DNA from: SLHU01 sp009929975
GTDB lineage: Bacteria; Bacillota; Clostridia; Saccharofermentanales; UBA5734
Reading direction: 5' to 3'
DNA: 64,000 bases
NCBI GenBank assembly: GCA_040776905.1
Contig: JAXGZQ010000001.1
Coordinates: 806,001-870,000, forward strand
A program made the position numbers and the translations under genes. The notes under the pieces were generated by a model. The model did not search any database. It saw only the letters and a program-made list of their open reading frames with translations, and was not told the origin of the DNA. Shown here one piece after another: positions 8,516 to 18,076 of the stretch (position 1 is its first letter; each line of letters begins with the position of its first letter).

Positions 8516-10843
8516 TCATGATCGCTCGATCTCCACATACATGGTCGCCAGATCTTCCAGCTGATGCCGTTTCAGTTCTTCTGACCCGGCCAGCCGCTTC
8601 CCTTCCGGTGAAAGTGGCCAGAGCCTTACCGGTGCAGGTGCTTCCAGGACGCCTTCAAGCGCATCGATCATCACCGGGCCGTCACCACTACTAACAAGGA
8701 CGCGGCTTCCATCAGGATCCTGTTCAAAGACCATATCCTGATTGCCGCACCATCCGAGCGCGACCAGCAGCAGATGGCTTGATTCGTCGGTCGGTTTGCC
8801 ATCAAGACTGAGCAGCGACACCGTCATTTTTTCATTGTTGATCTGCAGAACATATTGCCCCAGTTTGATCTCGCCTTTAATCTGCCCGGAAATAGTTTTG
8901 AGTTGCGGAGTTTCAATCGCAAACCGGCCGCGGCCAAAGTCAAAGTCGAGTTCATCCGTATCGGAAACCAGCCGGCGATTATCAATCAGGCCCTGGTTCC
9001 GCCGCAACAATCCCCAGTCTTTCAACGCCTGGTCAAGGACCTGCGAATAAGCGTCGCTGCTTTGCTCCAGCATGGCACTTGCTTCTTCGTCAAGAACTTT
9101 GATATTGTCACCGGTTTGTCGATGCATGGTCAGGAATCGGTTCAGTCCATTATATTGATGCGCACCATCGATGTACGGTTGCCTGGCATAGACAAAGGCA
9201 TGTTCAGCTCTCCGGTAATCACCGGTCGGTGTGTGTCCGCTGGCAATGGCCACTTGGGCATGGCCCTGGTACTGCAGTCCGATGAAACGTGCCGCGACGC
9301 GGGAAATATAACTGGTATATCCATACGGAGTGATCCAGCTTCTGGGAACGGCGTACAGATCGTCTTCCGAATAGCAGATCTCCAGCTGATTCCTGCCCTG
9401 TTGAACCAAACCCTTCTGGAAAAGATAGGAACACAGGCCGATCTGTCCCCAAGTCGCGGGATCATTGTACAGGTCAAAGGGGCCGTTCAGCCGGGTGTCA
9501 TCATCCAGCTGCATGTCACTGCCGTGATTATAGGCATAAAGGACCATGCCGTCCCAATCCTGAAGACAGGCGTAGGCGGCCACCATCGGCAAACCATCAC
9601 TGCGAAAATCCGTCCCGTAGAGAATATTCCATTCCGCGGCGATAAACGGTTTGCCGACAACGCGGTCATGATTCAGCCTCGTCACCAGATTCAGTTTGAA
9701 CGGACTGTCGACGATGGTCTGACGCGGGTCATTCTCCACCATGTTGATGGAGTGGTAGCGAGGACGATCCTGGCGAACCGTATCTGGATGATTCCAATAC
9801 GCGTTATCTTGATTGACATCTGCGTACCGGTCAATGCTGTAGATATCGGCCGCCCCTTGGGCATGATTGGTGATATTGATGGGGCAGCGGACTCCGATTG
9901 ACAGAAGATGGCTGCGCATTTCCCTGGCAAAATCCAACTGGATGCCCGTTAGAAATTTCGTATAATCCGAGTAGCGGGCCGGGGAAACGATTTCGTCAGA
10001 CTGGTCAATATACATCTGTGTTCCTTCAAGGTGAGGAATCCGCCGGACACTGCCAACCGCCGGGTCTTCATCATCTCTCAGAGCACAGGAACCGACAGCG
10101 TCGGTCCACGCAAGCGCCAGTGCCTGTCTCGAACCGTATTTCGCAAGCAGCCAGTGATTGAACCGCTGGTCAAGTTCCTGACGATACGAAGGCAATCCGA
10201 CCAGGTCACGGCCTTCATACCAGAAAATCCCATCTTCATTCATCACCTGGACAATCGCGATCGCCGGATCATCCACATATCGCAGACCAGTGTACGCATT
10301 GAAATGAGTGAGATAGGCTGTCGCATATTCTTTTTGCAGTTCAATCAACCTGCGGTTGAACACATTGGCCTGTTTGTGATATTTCATCATATCATCAGGA
10401 TAATCCAGATCGTCCCCTGGCAGAAATCCGCGATAACAGAAAAGATCGAGCTGAATATAGATACCTTTTTTCTTCAGCTGATCAATCAAAAAATCAATGC
10501 CGTCCCATTTTTCCTGGTTGAACGAGCGGGAGTGGCCTTTTCGATAATCAATCAGGCTGTCTTCTCCATGCCTTGGTATGAAATCCTCGGCATGAATACG
10601 GACAAAATTGACACCGTGATGGGCCAGCCGATCAGCAATCACCGAAAAATCCTCTTTACCGGACATCAGGTTATGGAAAGCGATGTTAAATCCATAGAAA
10701 CGAATCCGATCGGATCCGGCGAAAAAATGACCATCCCGGATTGTGATGAACCCATATTTTCCAGCTGGAGCATCCAGCAGTCCACTGAAATCAAGCACGC
10801 CTTCATTGATTGAATCCTTTTTGAATTTGAATGGATGTTTCAT
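8516..10843 (-). CDS. putative clan GH-A glycoside hydrolase (cellulase-like)
   Basis: A 775-residue protein with a TIM-barrel signature of clan GH-A. The N-terminus has FAGSDRIRFYGFNIAF and GVNFVRIHAEDF. The probable acid/base Glu is in VQVMNEDGIFWY and the probable nucleophile in FIAAEWNILYG. About 200 further residues form a beta-rich tail. No signal peptide is visible. The start at 10843 is chosen because AGGAGG lies 8 bases upstream; an upstream ATG at 10876 would place the ribosome site inside the gene. It sits between two other sugar-degradation genes and abuts the GH2 gene. The CAZy family and substrate were not recognised; GH5 relatives are possible. Confidence 0.7.
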   Translation of the reverse strand: MKHPFKFKKDSINEGVLDFSGLLDAPAGKYGFITIRDGHFFAGSDRIRFYGFNIAFHNLMSGKEDFSVIADRLAHHGVNFVRIHAEDFIPRHGEDSLIDYRKGHSRSFNQEKWDGIDFLIDQLKKKGIYIQLDLFCYRGFLPGDDLDYPDDMMKYHKQANVFNRRLIELQKEYATAYLTHFNAYTGLRYVDDPAIAIVQVMNEDGIFWYEGRDLVGLPSYRQELDQRFNHWLLAKYGSRQALALAWTDAVGSCALRDDEDPAVGSVRRIPHLEGTQMYIDQSDEIVSPARYSDYTKFLTGIQLDFAREMRSHLLSIGVRCPINITNHAQGAADIYSIDRYADVNQDNAYWNHPDTVRQDRPRYHSINMVENDPRQTIVDSPFKLNLVTRLNHDRVVGKPFIAAEWNILYGTDFRSDGLPMVAAYACLQDWDGMVLYAYNHGSDMQLDDDTRLNGPFDLYNDPATWGQIGLCSYLFQKGLVQQGRNQLEICYSEDDLYAVPRSWITPYGYTSYISRVAARFIGLQYQGHAQVAIASGHTPTGDYRRAEHAFVYARQPYIDGAHQYNGLNRFLTMHRQTGDNIKVLDEEASAMLEQSSDAYSQVLDQALKDWGLLRRNQGLIDNRRLVSDTDELDFDFGRGRFAIETPQLKTISGQIKGEIKLGQYVLQINNEKMTVSLLSLDGKPTDESSHLLLVALGWCGNQDMVFEQDPDGSRVLVSSGDGPVMIDALEGVLEAPAPVRLWPLSPEGKRLAGSEELKRHQLEDLATMYVEIERS

Positions 10844-10899
10844 CTTCTTGACCTCCTCTGATACGATTCTCGACATTTTTACGGCCTGGCAGGGAACTG

Positions 10900-12369
10900 T
10901 CAGCGGATTTCTGACCTTCTGATTTCGCGGATCACCTCACCGGCTGCCACAAGATTCTGATGCTTCATCTCGCCGAACACACGACTGAGAACAACCCCCT
11001 GCGCACCGCATTGCCAGGTGGTTCTGATCGCGTCCTGAAGTTCATCAGGACGTGTCGGGTGATAACCAGGATGCCCTGCCGGTCCGCTGGGCATGTCAAT
11101 GCCGATGCCCGGATAGACTGGAATCTCATGTTTCAAATACTCAAGATAGCTTTTTGTCGACCGTCGGATATAATCCATGCCCAGGCTTTTCTCCGGCAAT
11201 TTGTCAAACGGAACTTCCTGCCATCCCAGTATCGTGTTCATAGCGGAATAGGCTTTCTCAAGTGGCCGGTCCGGAAACATGGCCTGGGCCATTTTTTCAA
11301 CCTGGAGATGATAGCGATATCCAACGCTGCCGACATCCATTTTAGGCTTGACCCAGTCGGCATACAGCCTCATGTCGCTGACATCAAAACTGGCACGCTC
11401 AAACAGGCTGTAATCCCTTGGATGCCAGACATGCCATCCGAGTTCACGATCCGGACTGACCGCTTTGACAGTCCCGTACAGTTCCTTGAACCAACTGTGA
11501 AGACTGCCGTACCACATTTGGTTCCAGGCCAGAATTTCCGGCCAGCGCATCAAAATACGCATGAATTCGATGAAATAACCATCAACGGGGGCTGATGCAT
11601 CTGTCACATCGGTCATCAAAGGGGCCGGACGGCACAGCCAATGCCCGGCTCTTACAGCACTCAACCAGCTTTTTTCTGAAAATTTCAACAGTTCCAGATA
11701 CCCGGTCCGGGCTCTTTCCACATTAATACCGAGCCGTGATGCCCTGTCCTGGCAATGCTGACAAAAGCAGGCCGGTGCCGATGGTTTGCGGGTCGGATAT
11801 GCGGAACCGAAATTGCCGAGCAGGGTATTTTCAATCGGACCAAACCGTTCAATATTGAAATTAATCCCATCAATCGGATAGTTGCGCAGCTGTTCCTCAA
11901 GAACAGCTTGATAATAAACTCTGTAATCAGGATGACTCACACACGGTTTATGTCCCTTTCGGCCGAAGACGTCAATTTCCAGGACTTTGCTCAGATTGGG
12001 CAGGACAGCGTTCGGCAGAATTTCATGACCTTGTTCATCAAGGATCCTCTTCCCGCCCAGATGGGAAATAGGCATGGTGTTCTCATAGGCAAGAACATGG
12101 GAGTAAACTTTGATTCCTTTTCTGTGTGCTTTATCGGTAACAGCGGCGAGAACATCATACTCCCCCAGCTGCCGGGGACGAACATCGCGCAGGATGGTTC
12201 CGTGAAAGAATGAGTCATCCGGGGTGTAATGGCATGTTCCGTAAAATGTATGAGCGTTGACGATCAGGGCATTAACCCCTGCGGTCTCGCTCAGATAGTC
12301 CAGCAGCTCGTTTTCGCCGCGCTCCATCAGATCACTTGTATTGACGGGTAAACCAGTAAAAAATTCCAT
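10900..12369 (-). CDS. glycosidase-like TIM-barrel protein of unknown family
   Basis: About 489 residues from the chosen ATG, which has GCAGGTGATAGT upstream; an earlier ATG at 12414 would overlap the preceding gene. The N-terminal half looks like a putative glycosyl hydrolase barrel: VNALIVNAHTFYG, AVTDKAHRKGIKVYSHVLAYEN, YYQAVLEEQLRNYPIDGINFNIERFG, then CFCQHCQDRA. The pattern of a dated visitor-type barrel with DGINFNIE and FCxxC is seen in uncharacterised hydrolase-like proteins of sugar loci. Later motifs include WHVWHPRDYSL and HEIPVYPGIGIDMPSG. No secretion signal. Function unknown; position in the operon suggests carbohydrate breakdown. Confidence 0.6.
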   Translation of the reverse strand: MEFFTGLPVNTSDLMERGENELLDYLSETAGVNALIVNAHTFYGTCHYTPDDSFFHGTILRDVRPRQLGEYDVLAAVTDKAHRKGIKVYSHVLAYENTMPISHLGGKRILDEQGHEILPNAVLPNLSKVLEIDVFGRKGHKPCVSHPDYRVYYQAVLEEQLRNYPIDGINFNIERFGPIENTLLGNFGSAYPTRKPSAPACFCQHCQDRASRLGINVERARTGYLELLKFSEKSWLSAVRAGHWLCRPAPLMTDVTDASAPVDGYFIEFMRILMRWPEILAWNQMWYGSLHSWFKELYGTVKAVSPDRELGWHVWHPRDYSLFERASFDVSDMRLYADWVKPKMDVGSVGYRYHLQVEKMAQAMFPDRPLEKAYSAMNTILGWQEVPFDKLPEKSLGMDYIRRSTKSYLEYLKHEIPVYPGIGIDMPSGPAGHPGYHPTRPDELQDAIRTTWQCGAQGVVLSRVFGEMKHQNLVAAGEVIREIRRSEIR

Positions 12370-12388
12370 ACTATCACCTGCGGTCATA

Positions 12389-13147
12389 TTATCCGCTGTA
12401 TTTTTCAGGATCACTGAAAATCAGATGTGCACCACCGTCCATGATCATGGTCGTGCCGGTCAATGATTGTGTAAACGGTCCGCAAAGAAACAAAACGACC
12501 TGGCCGATTTCTTCGAGAGAAATCCAGCGTCTGAGCGGGATTTCTTGATAAGTCGGTTCCTTTTTGCCCATACGGGGGGCCCCGGTATCAACATAGCCGG
12601 GAGCCAGACAGTTGACTCTGATTCCATAACGGGCAAATTCCATCGCGGCAGCCTGCGTCAGGCGGTTGAGCGCGTACTTCACGCTGCCGTACAGGGAATT
12701 GCCGGGGATGACCATATCAGACTGGTTTGAGCCGATGACAACAATGCTCCCTTTTGTTTCCGTTTCGATCATCCAGCGTGCCGCCTGCTGGATACAGAAG
12801 TAGGTTCCTTTCCAGTTAAGATCACAGATGCGGTCGAATTTCTCTTCTGTTACATTGACGATCAGATCGCCGTCGGTGATGCCAGAGTTGTTGACAAAAA
12901 CATCCAGATGCCCGAACGTTTCACGGGCTGCCGCAAACAGTGCTCGTATCCCTTCCACAGACGCGATGTCCGCCTGGCAGATCACAGCAGTTCCACCGAA
13001 ATGTTCAATCCCGGCCTTAAGTGCTTCAGCCCCCTTTGAGCTGCTGTTGTAGTGGATCATAACCGAATATCCGGCCTTCGCCAGCTCCAGGGCGATGCCA
13101 TATCCAACCCCCATACCAGCGCCTGTGACCAATGCTGTTTTTCCCAT
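12389..13147 (-). CDS. short-chain dehydrogenase/reductase (SDR)
   Basis: A classical SDR of 252 residues. The nucleotide-binding motif TGAGMGVGYG is at the N-terminus, NNSG follows in the middle, the catalytic Ser is in VVIGSNQS, and the catalytic pair is in SLYGSVKYAL (Tyr-x3-Lys). The C-terminus reads GTTMIMDGGAHL, as in glucose-1-dehydrogenase and 3-ketoacyl reductase relatives. The start is set at the ATG with GGAGGACAGC in front; the other ATG lies in the ribosome site. It lies between the transport genes and the glycosidases, so it probably oxidises or reduces a sugar or sugar acid with NAD(P). The substrate cannot be stated. Confidence 0.85.
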   Translation of the reverse strand: MGKTALVTGAGMGVGYGIALELAKAGYSVMIHYNSSSKGAEALKAGIEHFGGTAVICQADIASVEGIRALFAAARETFGHLDVFVNNSGITDGDLIVNVTEEKFDRICDLNWKGTYFCIQQAARWMIETETKGSIVVIGSNQSDMVIPGNSLYGSVKYALNRLTQAAAMEFARYGIRVNCLAPGYVDTGAPRMGKKEPTYQEIPLRRWISLEEIGQVVLFLCGPFTQSLTGTTMIMDGGAHLIFSDPEKYSG

Positions 13148-13201
13148 GCTGTCCTCCATCTGGAATCATATCCTCAATTCGGTTTGTGGTGACGTTTCAG
13201 A

Positions 13202-13229
13202 CGGTGGCTGTTATGATCAACAGCCACCG
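13202..13229 (-). terminator. intergenic hairpin between binding-protein gene and catabolic genes
   Basis: A perfect 11-bp inverted repeat (CGGTGGCTGTT / AACAGCCACCG) with a 6-base loop lies between the solute-binding lipoprotein gene and the dehydrogenase gene. There is no following T run, so it may act as a partial terminator or an mRNA-stability hairpin rather than a full stop. Confidence 0.45.
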
Positions 13230-13275
13230 CCCAGAAACATATCATCAGATTATCGTTGTGTAGACTATCTTCGTG

Positions 13276-14874
13276 TCAGCCATTCTTGGACTCCAGCCAG
13301 GCTTCATACTGCTTCTGGCCTTCCGTCTGAATATCAGCCAGACCTGCGGCTTCCATACGGCTGACCATCTCATCAATGGTCGCGTTTGGATCCTCAGCCA
13401 TGCCAAGTGTCAGAATGCCGTAGTACTCATCCTCAAGGGCATTGATCGCTGCCAGTTGGTTTTTTACTGGTTCTTCGTCAAAGACAAAGCCGCTGGTTGG
13501 AACCATTACAATCTTTTCTTCCAATGAAGCTTCCATCTCAACCTGACGCGGGTCCATATCATTCGGTTTCAGATCATCGCGATTAAGGCCCCAGGCATAT
13601 GCTTCCCAGCGGTATTTCTCAAAGTCAGGGCCTTCACTTCTATACTGGTCATCGACCTGGATATAGTGCTTTCCTTCAATACCACCCTGAATCAGACGAT
13701 AGTATTTGGTGTCATTTTTCAACAGGTCCAGCACCATGCCGGCCCGATCCGGATTCTTCGACGCCGCTGCTATCGCGAAGGCGTCATTAACATAGGGCAT
13801 CGGGTAAACAATTTTATCTTCTGTCAGGTTATAGTATTCAACGGTAACACCGAGATCGGCCTCAGCCCGTTTACCATAGCTGAAGACGGTTGAGTTCCAC
13901 AGGATCGAAGCGCCCTGACCATTGGCAAACGCGTCATGTGAGGACACCGTGTTGGTGATCGCGTCCTGTGACCAGACTCCGGCTTCGCGCAGGTCTTTCG
14001 CGATGTCGCAGAACTCACGGAAAATGTCTGAATCCCAGTAGAGGAAGAAATCATCCCAGGCCGGGGTAGACCCGTCACCATATTCATAAGTATGATGTTT
14101 GACAATGCCAGCCTTATTCAGCGGAACAAGCTCATTCTTTTTGTCCCATAATCCAGCCAGTCCGTCATTAGTCGCGTTGGACGCATGAGCCCATATGCCT
14201 GATTCCGGCGTCTCCTTTTCCGCAATCACCTTGAGGAAATTCATATAGGAATCCCAGTCAGTCAGTTCAGGGATACCGTGTTTTTCCCGCAGATCCGCTC
14301 TGATCGCGACCAGAGTATGCTCAGCAGCGCTGACATTTCTCGGAATCGCGTAAATTTTCCCGCCGAGATTGACTTCAGGCCATGAATTCGGATTCTGGTT
14401 TTCTTTTGTCTGCGGCATCGCCCGGCTTAAAAAATCCTCGGTGATTTCCAGGAACGCGCCTTTGGCTGATTCCGTATAATAGTAGGCCCATGAAGAGGTG
14501 TACATGATGTCAACATCCTCGCCTCCGGCCAGAACAAGACTATAGCGAGTCTCCCAGTCCGACCATGCAAGAAAATTGATTTTCAGGCTGGTGTTGAAGT
14601 CCGCCTCAAGATTCTTGTTGATTTCATCATTCACCAGTTCCAGGTCCTGCGGCGTATCGCCGAGGACAAACATATTAACCGTATACGGCTTTGATAGATC
14701 AATCGCCGAGTATAGTCCACCTTCATCTGTCGGTTCACTGTCCTCGCCGGTTGTTGTTGTTGCGTCATCTCCACCGGCAGGCGTGGTTGTTGTCGTGTCT
14801 GTTGCGCAGCCAGCCAGCAGACTGACGATCAGCGCCAGTGTCAGCAGCATCAGCAAGATTTTTTTCTGCAGCAT
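13276..14874 (-). CDS. extracellular solute-binding lipoprotein of a sugar ABC transporter
   Basis: A 532-residue secreted lipoprotein. A hydrophobic signal of about 20 residues ends in lipobox SLLAGC, followed by a Thr/Asp/Glu-rich linker. The mature protein resembles the LplA/YtcQ group of family-1 binding proteins that capture oligosaccharides for LplB/LplC-type permeases. The start at 14874 has GGGAGGATC just upstream. It follows both permease genes in the same direction, which is an unusual order, and is separated from the metabolic genes by a hairpin. No ATPase is encoded nearby, as is usual for this class, which shares an MsmX-like ATPase encoded elsewhere. The ligand is inferred to be a galactose-containing oligosaccharide. 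Confidence 0.88.
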   Translation of the reverse strand: MLQKKILLMLLTLALIVSLLAGCATDTTTTTPAGGDDATTTTGEDSEPTDEGGLYSAIDLSKPYTVNMFVLGDTPQDLELVNDEINKNLEADFNTSLKINFLAWSDWETRYSLVLAGGEDVDIMYTSSWAYYYTESAKGAFLEITEDFLSRAMPQTKENQNPNSWPEVNLGGKIYAIPRNVSAAEHTLVAIRADLREKHGIPELTDWDSYMNFLKVIAEKETPESGIWAHASNATNDGLAGLWDKKNELVPLNKAGIVKHHTYEYGDGSTPAWDDFFLYWDSDIFREFCDIAKDLREAGVWSQDAITNTVSSHDAFANGQGASILWNSTVFSYGKRAEADLGVTVEYYNLTEDKIVYPMPYVNDAFAIAAASKNPDRAGMVLDLLKNDTKYYRLIQGGIEGKHYIQVDDQYRSEGPDFEKYRWEAYAWGLNRDDLKPNDMDPRQVEMEASLEEKIVMVPTSGFVFDEEPVKNQLAAINALEDEYYGILTLGMAEDPNATIDEMVSRMEAAGLADIQTEGQKQYEAWLESKNG

Positions 14875-14958
14875 GATATGATCCTCCCTCTTGTTGTTAT
14901 TAATTGCCAATTCTGACAAATCAAACCAATGATCTTCGAGATCAGATGAGTTCTCGCA

Positions 14959-15855
14959 TCACCCCTTCACCGCACCAATGGTCAAGCCTTTGACGAAATA
15001 TTTCTGCACAAACGGATAGAGCAGGATAATCGGCCCTGTTGTGACAACCGTCATCGCCATTTTCATTGATTCCATCGGAAGCTGAGGAACCTCATGGCCG
15101 GATTTCTCCGCAACGCGCCGCAGAGCGTCAACACTGCCTAAAACTCTTTGCAAATAATACTGCAGCATGTACATGCTTTCTTCACGAATAAACAACATGT
15201 TGTGATACCAGTCATTCCAATAGGCCAGTGCGGTAAACAGACCAATTGTCGCCAGGAGCGGAACAGAAAGTGGAAGAATCAGTTTCAGGTAAATGGTAAA
15301 ATCATTCGCGCCGTCGATTTTGGCGGATTCAGTAATGGCTTCAGGAATTCCCCTCATGAAACTTTTGGCGATGATCATGTTCCAAACACTAAAAAGCAAT
15401 GGAAATATTAGCGCATAATAACGGTTCGTAAAGCCAAGATAGCGGACACACAATATGTACCAGGGAACCAGACCACCATTAAAGAGAGTTGTGAAAAAAA
15501 AGAAAAATGAGATTTTATTGCGCCAGATGAAATCCTGACGCTGCAGTACATATCCTGTCATGCTTGTGATGAACAGCGAAATGCCAGTACCTACCAATGT
15601 GACAAAAATCGTGTTGAGATAGGATCTTCCGATAATCGCGGGATTACCGATGACAAGTTTATACCCTTCAACGGAAAATTCTGGAATGTAGAGGCTGTAT
15701 CCGTTTTTGATGATATAGCTCTCTGCCGTGAAAGAACTGGTGATGATCAGATAAAAGGGAAGCAGACATAAAATTGCCATAAACGCAAGAACAAGATATC
15801 CGACCATATTGAATACGATGACATCTCCAGACATTTTTCTTCGACGATTGGCCAT
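14959..15855 (-). CDS. carbohydrate ABC transporter permease (LplC/YtcP type)
   Basis: A 298-residue inner-membrane permease with about six hydrophobic helices. The coupling EAA loop is ESAKIDGANDFTIYLKLILPLS near residue 190, and the C-terminus ends in FVQKYFVKGLTIGAVKG, a hallmark of this group. It pairs with the permease encoded 15 bases upstream. The EAA loop should contact an ATPase shared between several transporters. Confidence 0.92.
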   Translation of the reverse strand: MANRRRKMSGDVIVFNMVGYLVLAFMAILCLLPFYLIITSSFTAESYIIKNGYSLYIPEFSVEGYKLVIGNPAIIGRSYLNTIFVTLVGTGISLFITSMTGYVLQRQDFIWRNKISFFFFFTTLFNGGLVPWYILCVRYLGFTNRYYALIFPLLFSVWNMIIAKSFMRGIPEAITESAKIDGANDFTIYLKLILPLSVPLLATIGLFTALAYWNDWYHNMLFIREESMYMLQYYLQRVLGSVDALRRVAEKSGHEVPQLPMESMKMAMTVVTTGPIILLYPFVQKYFVKGLTIGAVKG

Positions 15856-15870
15856 GAAAATCTCCTCCAG

Positions 15871-16797
15871 TCAGAACAGTGAATAGTCCGGCTGTATTTT
15901 CTTGACAGCTGTATTGGCGATAAGAATTGAAATGAAGCACAGTACAGACTGGTAAAGACCGGCCGCAGCACCCATACCAATATCAGAACTCGACATTAAA
16001 GCCCTGAATACATAGGTATCGATAATGTCGGTCGTCGGGAGGAGCAGGGCATTGTTGCCGATTAACTGATAGAACTGGCCAAAGTCGCCCCGGAAGACCT
16101 GTCCGAGATTCAAAAGCATTACGATGATGATAGTTGGAATCAAGGACGGCAACGTAATTCTGACGATCTTCTGCCAGATACTCGCACCGTCAATATCCGC
16201 GGCTTCATACATTTCCTGATCGATTCCCGCGATCGCGGCAAGGAAAATAACCGATCCATAACCGACCGTCTTCCAGATACGAATAAAGACCATCACGATA
16301 GGCCAGTAACTGGGATTTGTATACAGATTGACCGGTGTTCCGTCAAACTGCCGCACCAGATTATTGAAGACACCCTTCTCGAAATTGAAAATATTGTACA
16401 TGATGGCGGCGACAACAACCCAACTGATGAAATGTGGCAGGAAAATAGACGACTGAGCCACACGTTTGAATAAACGCCCCCGCACTTCACTCAGAATGAT
16501 CGCAAGCAGTACCTGTGAAAATAAACCAGTCGCGATAAACGCCAGATTATAAAGAAGTGTGTTGCGGGTCAGGTTCCATAGATTCCCAGTCAAGAGAAGA
16601 AACTTAAAATTTTCAAACCCTGTCCATGGACTGCCGAAAATTCCGTCGGCGTATCGGAAATTTTTGAAAGCCAGAACAATCCCGCCCATTGGAACATAGG
16701 CGAATAGTATGATGTAGGCGATACCAGGGAGAAGCATGAGAAGCAAGATACGGTAATCCTTGACATGCTTCCAGAACGACTTAACTTTTTGCCCCAT
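15871..16797 (-). CDS. sugar ABC transporter permease (LplB/YteP type)
   Basis: A 308-residue permease with six predicted helices, beginning LLLMLLPGIAYIILFAYVPM. Its EAA loop reads EAADIDGASIWQKIVRITLPSL near residue 190. First gene of the long minus-strand operon; CCTCCT on the plus strand marks its ribosome site 5-10 bases before the ATG. A promoter-like element is found about 50-80 bases upstream. Confidence 0.92.
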   Translation of the reverse strand: MGQKVKSFWKHVKDYRILLLMLLPGIAYIILFAYVPMGGIVLAFKNFRYADGIFGSPWTGFENFKFLLLTGNLWNLTRNTLLYNLAFIATGLFSQVLLAIILSEVRGRLFKRVAQSSIFLPHFISWVVVAAIMYNIFNFEKGVFNNLVRQFDGTPVNLYTNPSYWPIVMVFIRIWKTVGYGSVIFLAAIAGIDQEMYEAADIDGASIWQKIVRITLPSLIPTIIIVMLLNLGQVFRGDFGQFYQLIGNNALLLPTTDIIDTYVFRALMSSSDIGMGAAAGLYQSVLCFISILIANTAVKKIQPDYSLF

Positions 16798-16847
16798 CGT
16801 ATTCCCTCCTGACTCATTTCGTTTGTGTCATACTAACAGGAAGAACT

Positions 16848-16875
16848 TAAATATCACACAGCAATTTCTTGTAAA
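16848..16875 (-). promoter_or_regulatory. candidate sigma-A promoter of the first transport/catabolic operon
   Basis: On the minus strand TTTACA is followed after 16 bases by TATTTA, about 50 bases before the permease start. The 249-base gap to the divergent GH53 gene is AT-rich and would also hold the regulator binding sites; no clear operator repeat was recognised. Confidence 0.4.
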
Positions 16876-17046
16876 ACTCTGCATTTTTGTATGACTTGCA
16901 CATTTTTATCAGTGATTACATAAACTATTACCCTCAATTGCAAATTAATCCAGACCAGACTGATCGCCCTTCGTGATACCATAAGACTCACTGATCAACT
17001 ACGTGACCAGTGCCTCATCGAAAATGAATAAAAGAGGAGGATCGCA

Positions 17047-18012
17047 ATGAACGTCATGAGTAAAAACGGTTTCTTTGCTAAAGGTGCAGACATCGGATGG
17101 CTTCAGCAGATGGAGATCACGGGATTCAAATTCTACGATCCGGATGGCAAGGAGAAAGATTGCATTAAAATTCTGAAAGAGCATGGAATCAATAGTGTCC
17201 GTTTCCGTGTCTGGGTCAACCCGAATGATGACCCGAGAACAGGCCACAATAGCATTGAGGAAGTCGCTGTTATGGCTAGAAGGACTCAGGCCGAAGGGCT
17301 TAAATTGATGATTGATTTTCATTACAGTGATTCCTGGGCAGATCCAGGTAAACAGAATAAACCTGCTGCCTGGAATGATCATACACCAGAGCAGTTGGCA
17401 GAAGATGTCTACCAGCACACCTTTGACAGTTTGACCTATCTGAAGAATGAAGGTATTGACGTTGATTGGGTTCAGGTCGGTAATGAAATATCATACGGCA
17501 TGTTATGGCCTGACGCACATATTGATCAGTTTGATCATCTCGCTCACATCCTGAATCGTGGGTATGATGCAGTTAAAGAAGTCTACCCAGTAGCTGAAGT
17601 CATTATTCATCTCGATACTGGCAACGACTCAGAGCGCTTTATCCGTTTTTTTGATCAGTTTACGGCCCGGAACGGAAAATATGACACAATCGGCATGTCA
17701 TATTATCCTTACTGGATTAACACAACGTTCACGGAGAATATCGACGATCTTGAAGCCAATATCAAGGACATGATTGTCCGATATGACAAGGATATCCTGA
17801 TCACGGAAATCGGCGGCGTTGACAGCGAACCGGATATTACCTATGACATGATTGTTAATGTGATTGATCGGCTGCGCGCCATCCCGGATAACAGAGCCTA
17901 CGGTGTTTTCTACTGGGAGCCACAGGGGGCAGAAATCTGGAGCCATTACAAACTTAGTGCTTGGGGGGCTGATGGCAGGCCGACACGTGCGATGAAAGCC
18001 TTTCTCCACTAA
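17047..18012 (+). CDS. arabinogalactan endo-beta-1,4-galactanase, GH53
   Basis: A 321-residue GH53 enzyme. Family landmarks are FFAKGADIGWLQQME at the N-terminus, NSVRFRVWVNP, MIDFHYSDSWADPGKQ, the acid/base Glu in VQVGNEISYGMLWP, SYYPYW, and the nucleophile Glu in LITEIGGVD. GH53 cleaves beta-1,4-galactan main chains. Most relatives are secreted, but here the protein starts directly with the catalytic domain and has no signal peptide, which suggests it trims imported galacto-oligosaccharides in the cytoplasm. AGAGGAGG precedes the ATG. It is divergent from the transport operon and followed by a strong terminator. Confidence 0.9.
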   Translation: MNVMSKNGFFAKGADIGWLQQMEITGFKFYDPDGKEKDCIKILKEHGINSVRFRVWVNPNDDPRTGHNSIEEVAVMARRTQAEGLKLMIDFHYSDSWADPGKQNKPAAWNDHTPEQLAEDVYQHTFDSLTYLKNEGIDVDWVQVGNEISYGMLWPDAHIDQFDHLAHILNRGYDAVKEVYPVAEVIIHLDTGNDSERFIRFFDQFTARNGKYDTIGMSYYPYWINTTFTENIDDLEANIKDMIVRYDKDILITEIGGVDSEPDITYDMIVNVIDRLRAIPDNRAYGVFYWEPQGAEIWSHYKLSAWGADGRPTRAMKAFLH

Positions 18013-18021
18013 ATGTAGCGG

Positions 18022-18065
18022 AAAAAAGATCGTCAGAACGTCCTACAGTTCAGGTGATCTTTTTT
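18022..18065 (+). terminator. rho-independent terminator of the GH53 gene
   Basis: AAAAAAGATC pairs with GATCTTTTTT across an internal, mostly paired stem, ending in a T run. It lies 10 bases after the stop codon of the galactanase gene. Confidence 0.75.
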
Positions 18066-18076
18066 CATGTCAGTTT

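Noticed and set aside
8855..9901. A 348-codon plus-strand frame inside the GH-A gene.
   Set aside because: Shadow of the minus-strand glycosidase; no ribosome site and no family motif.
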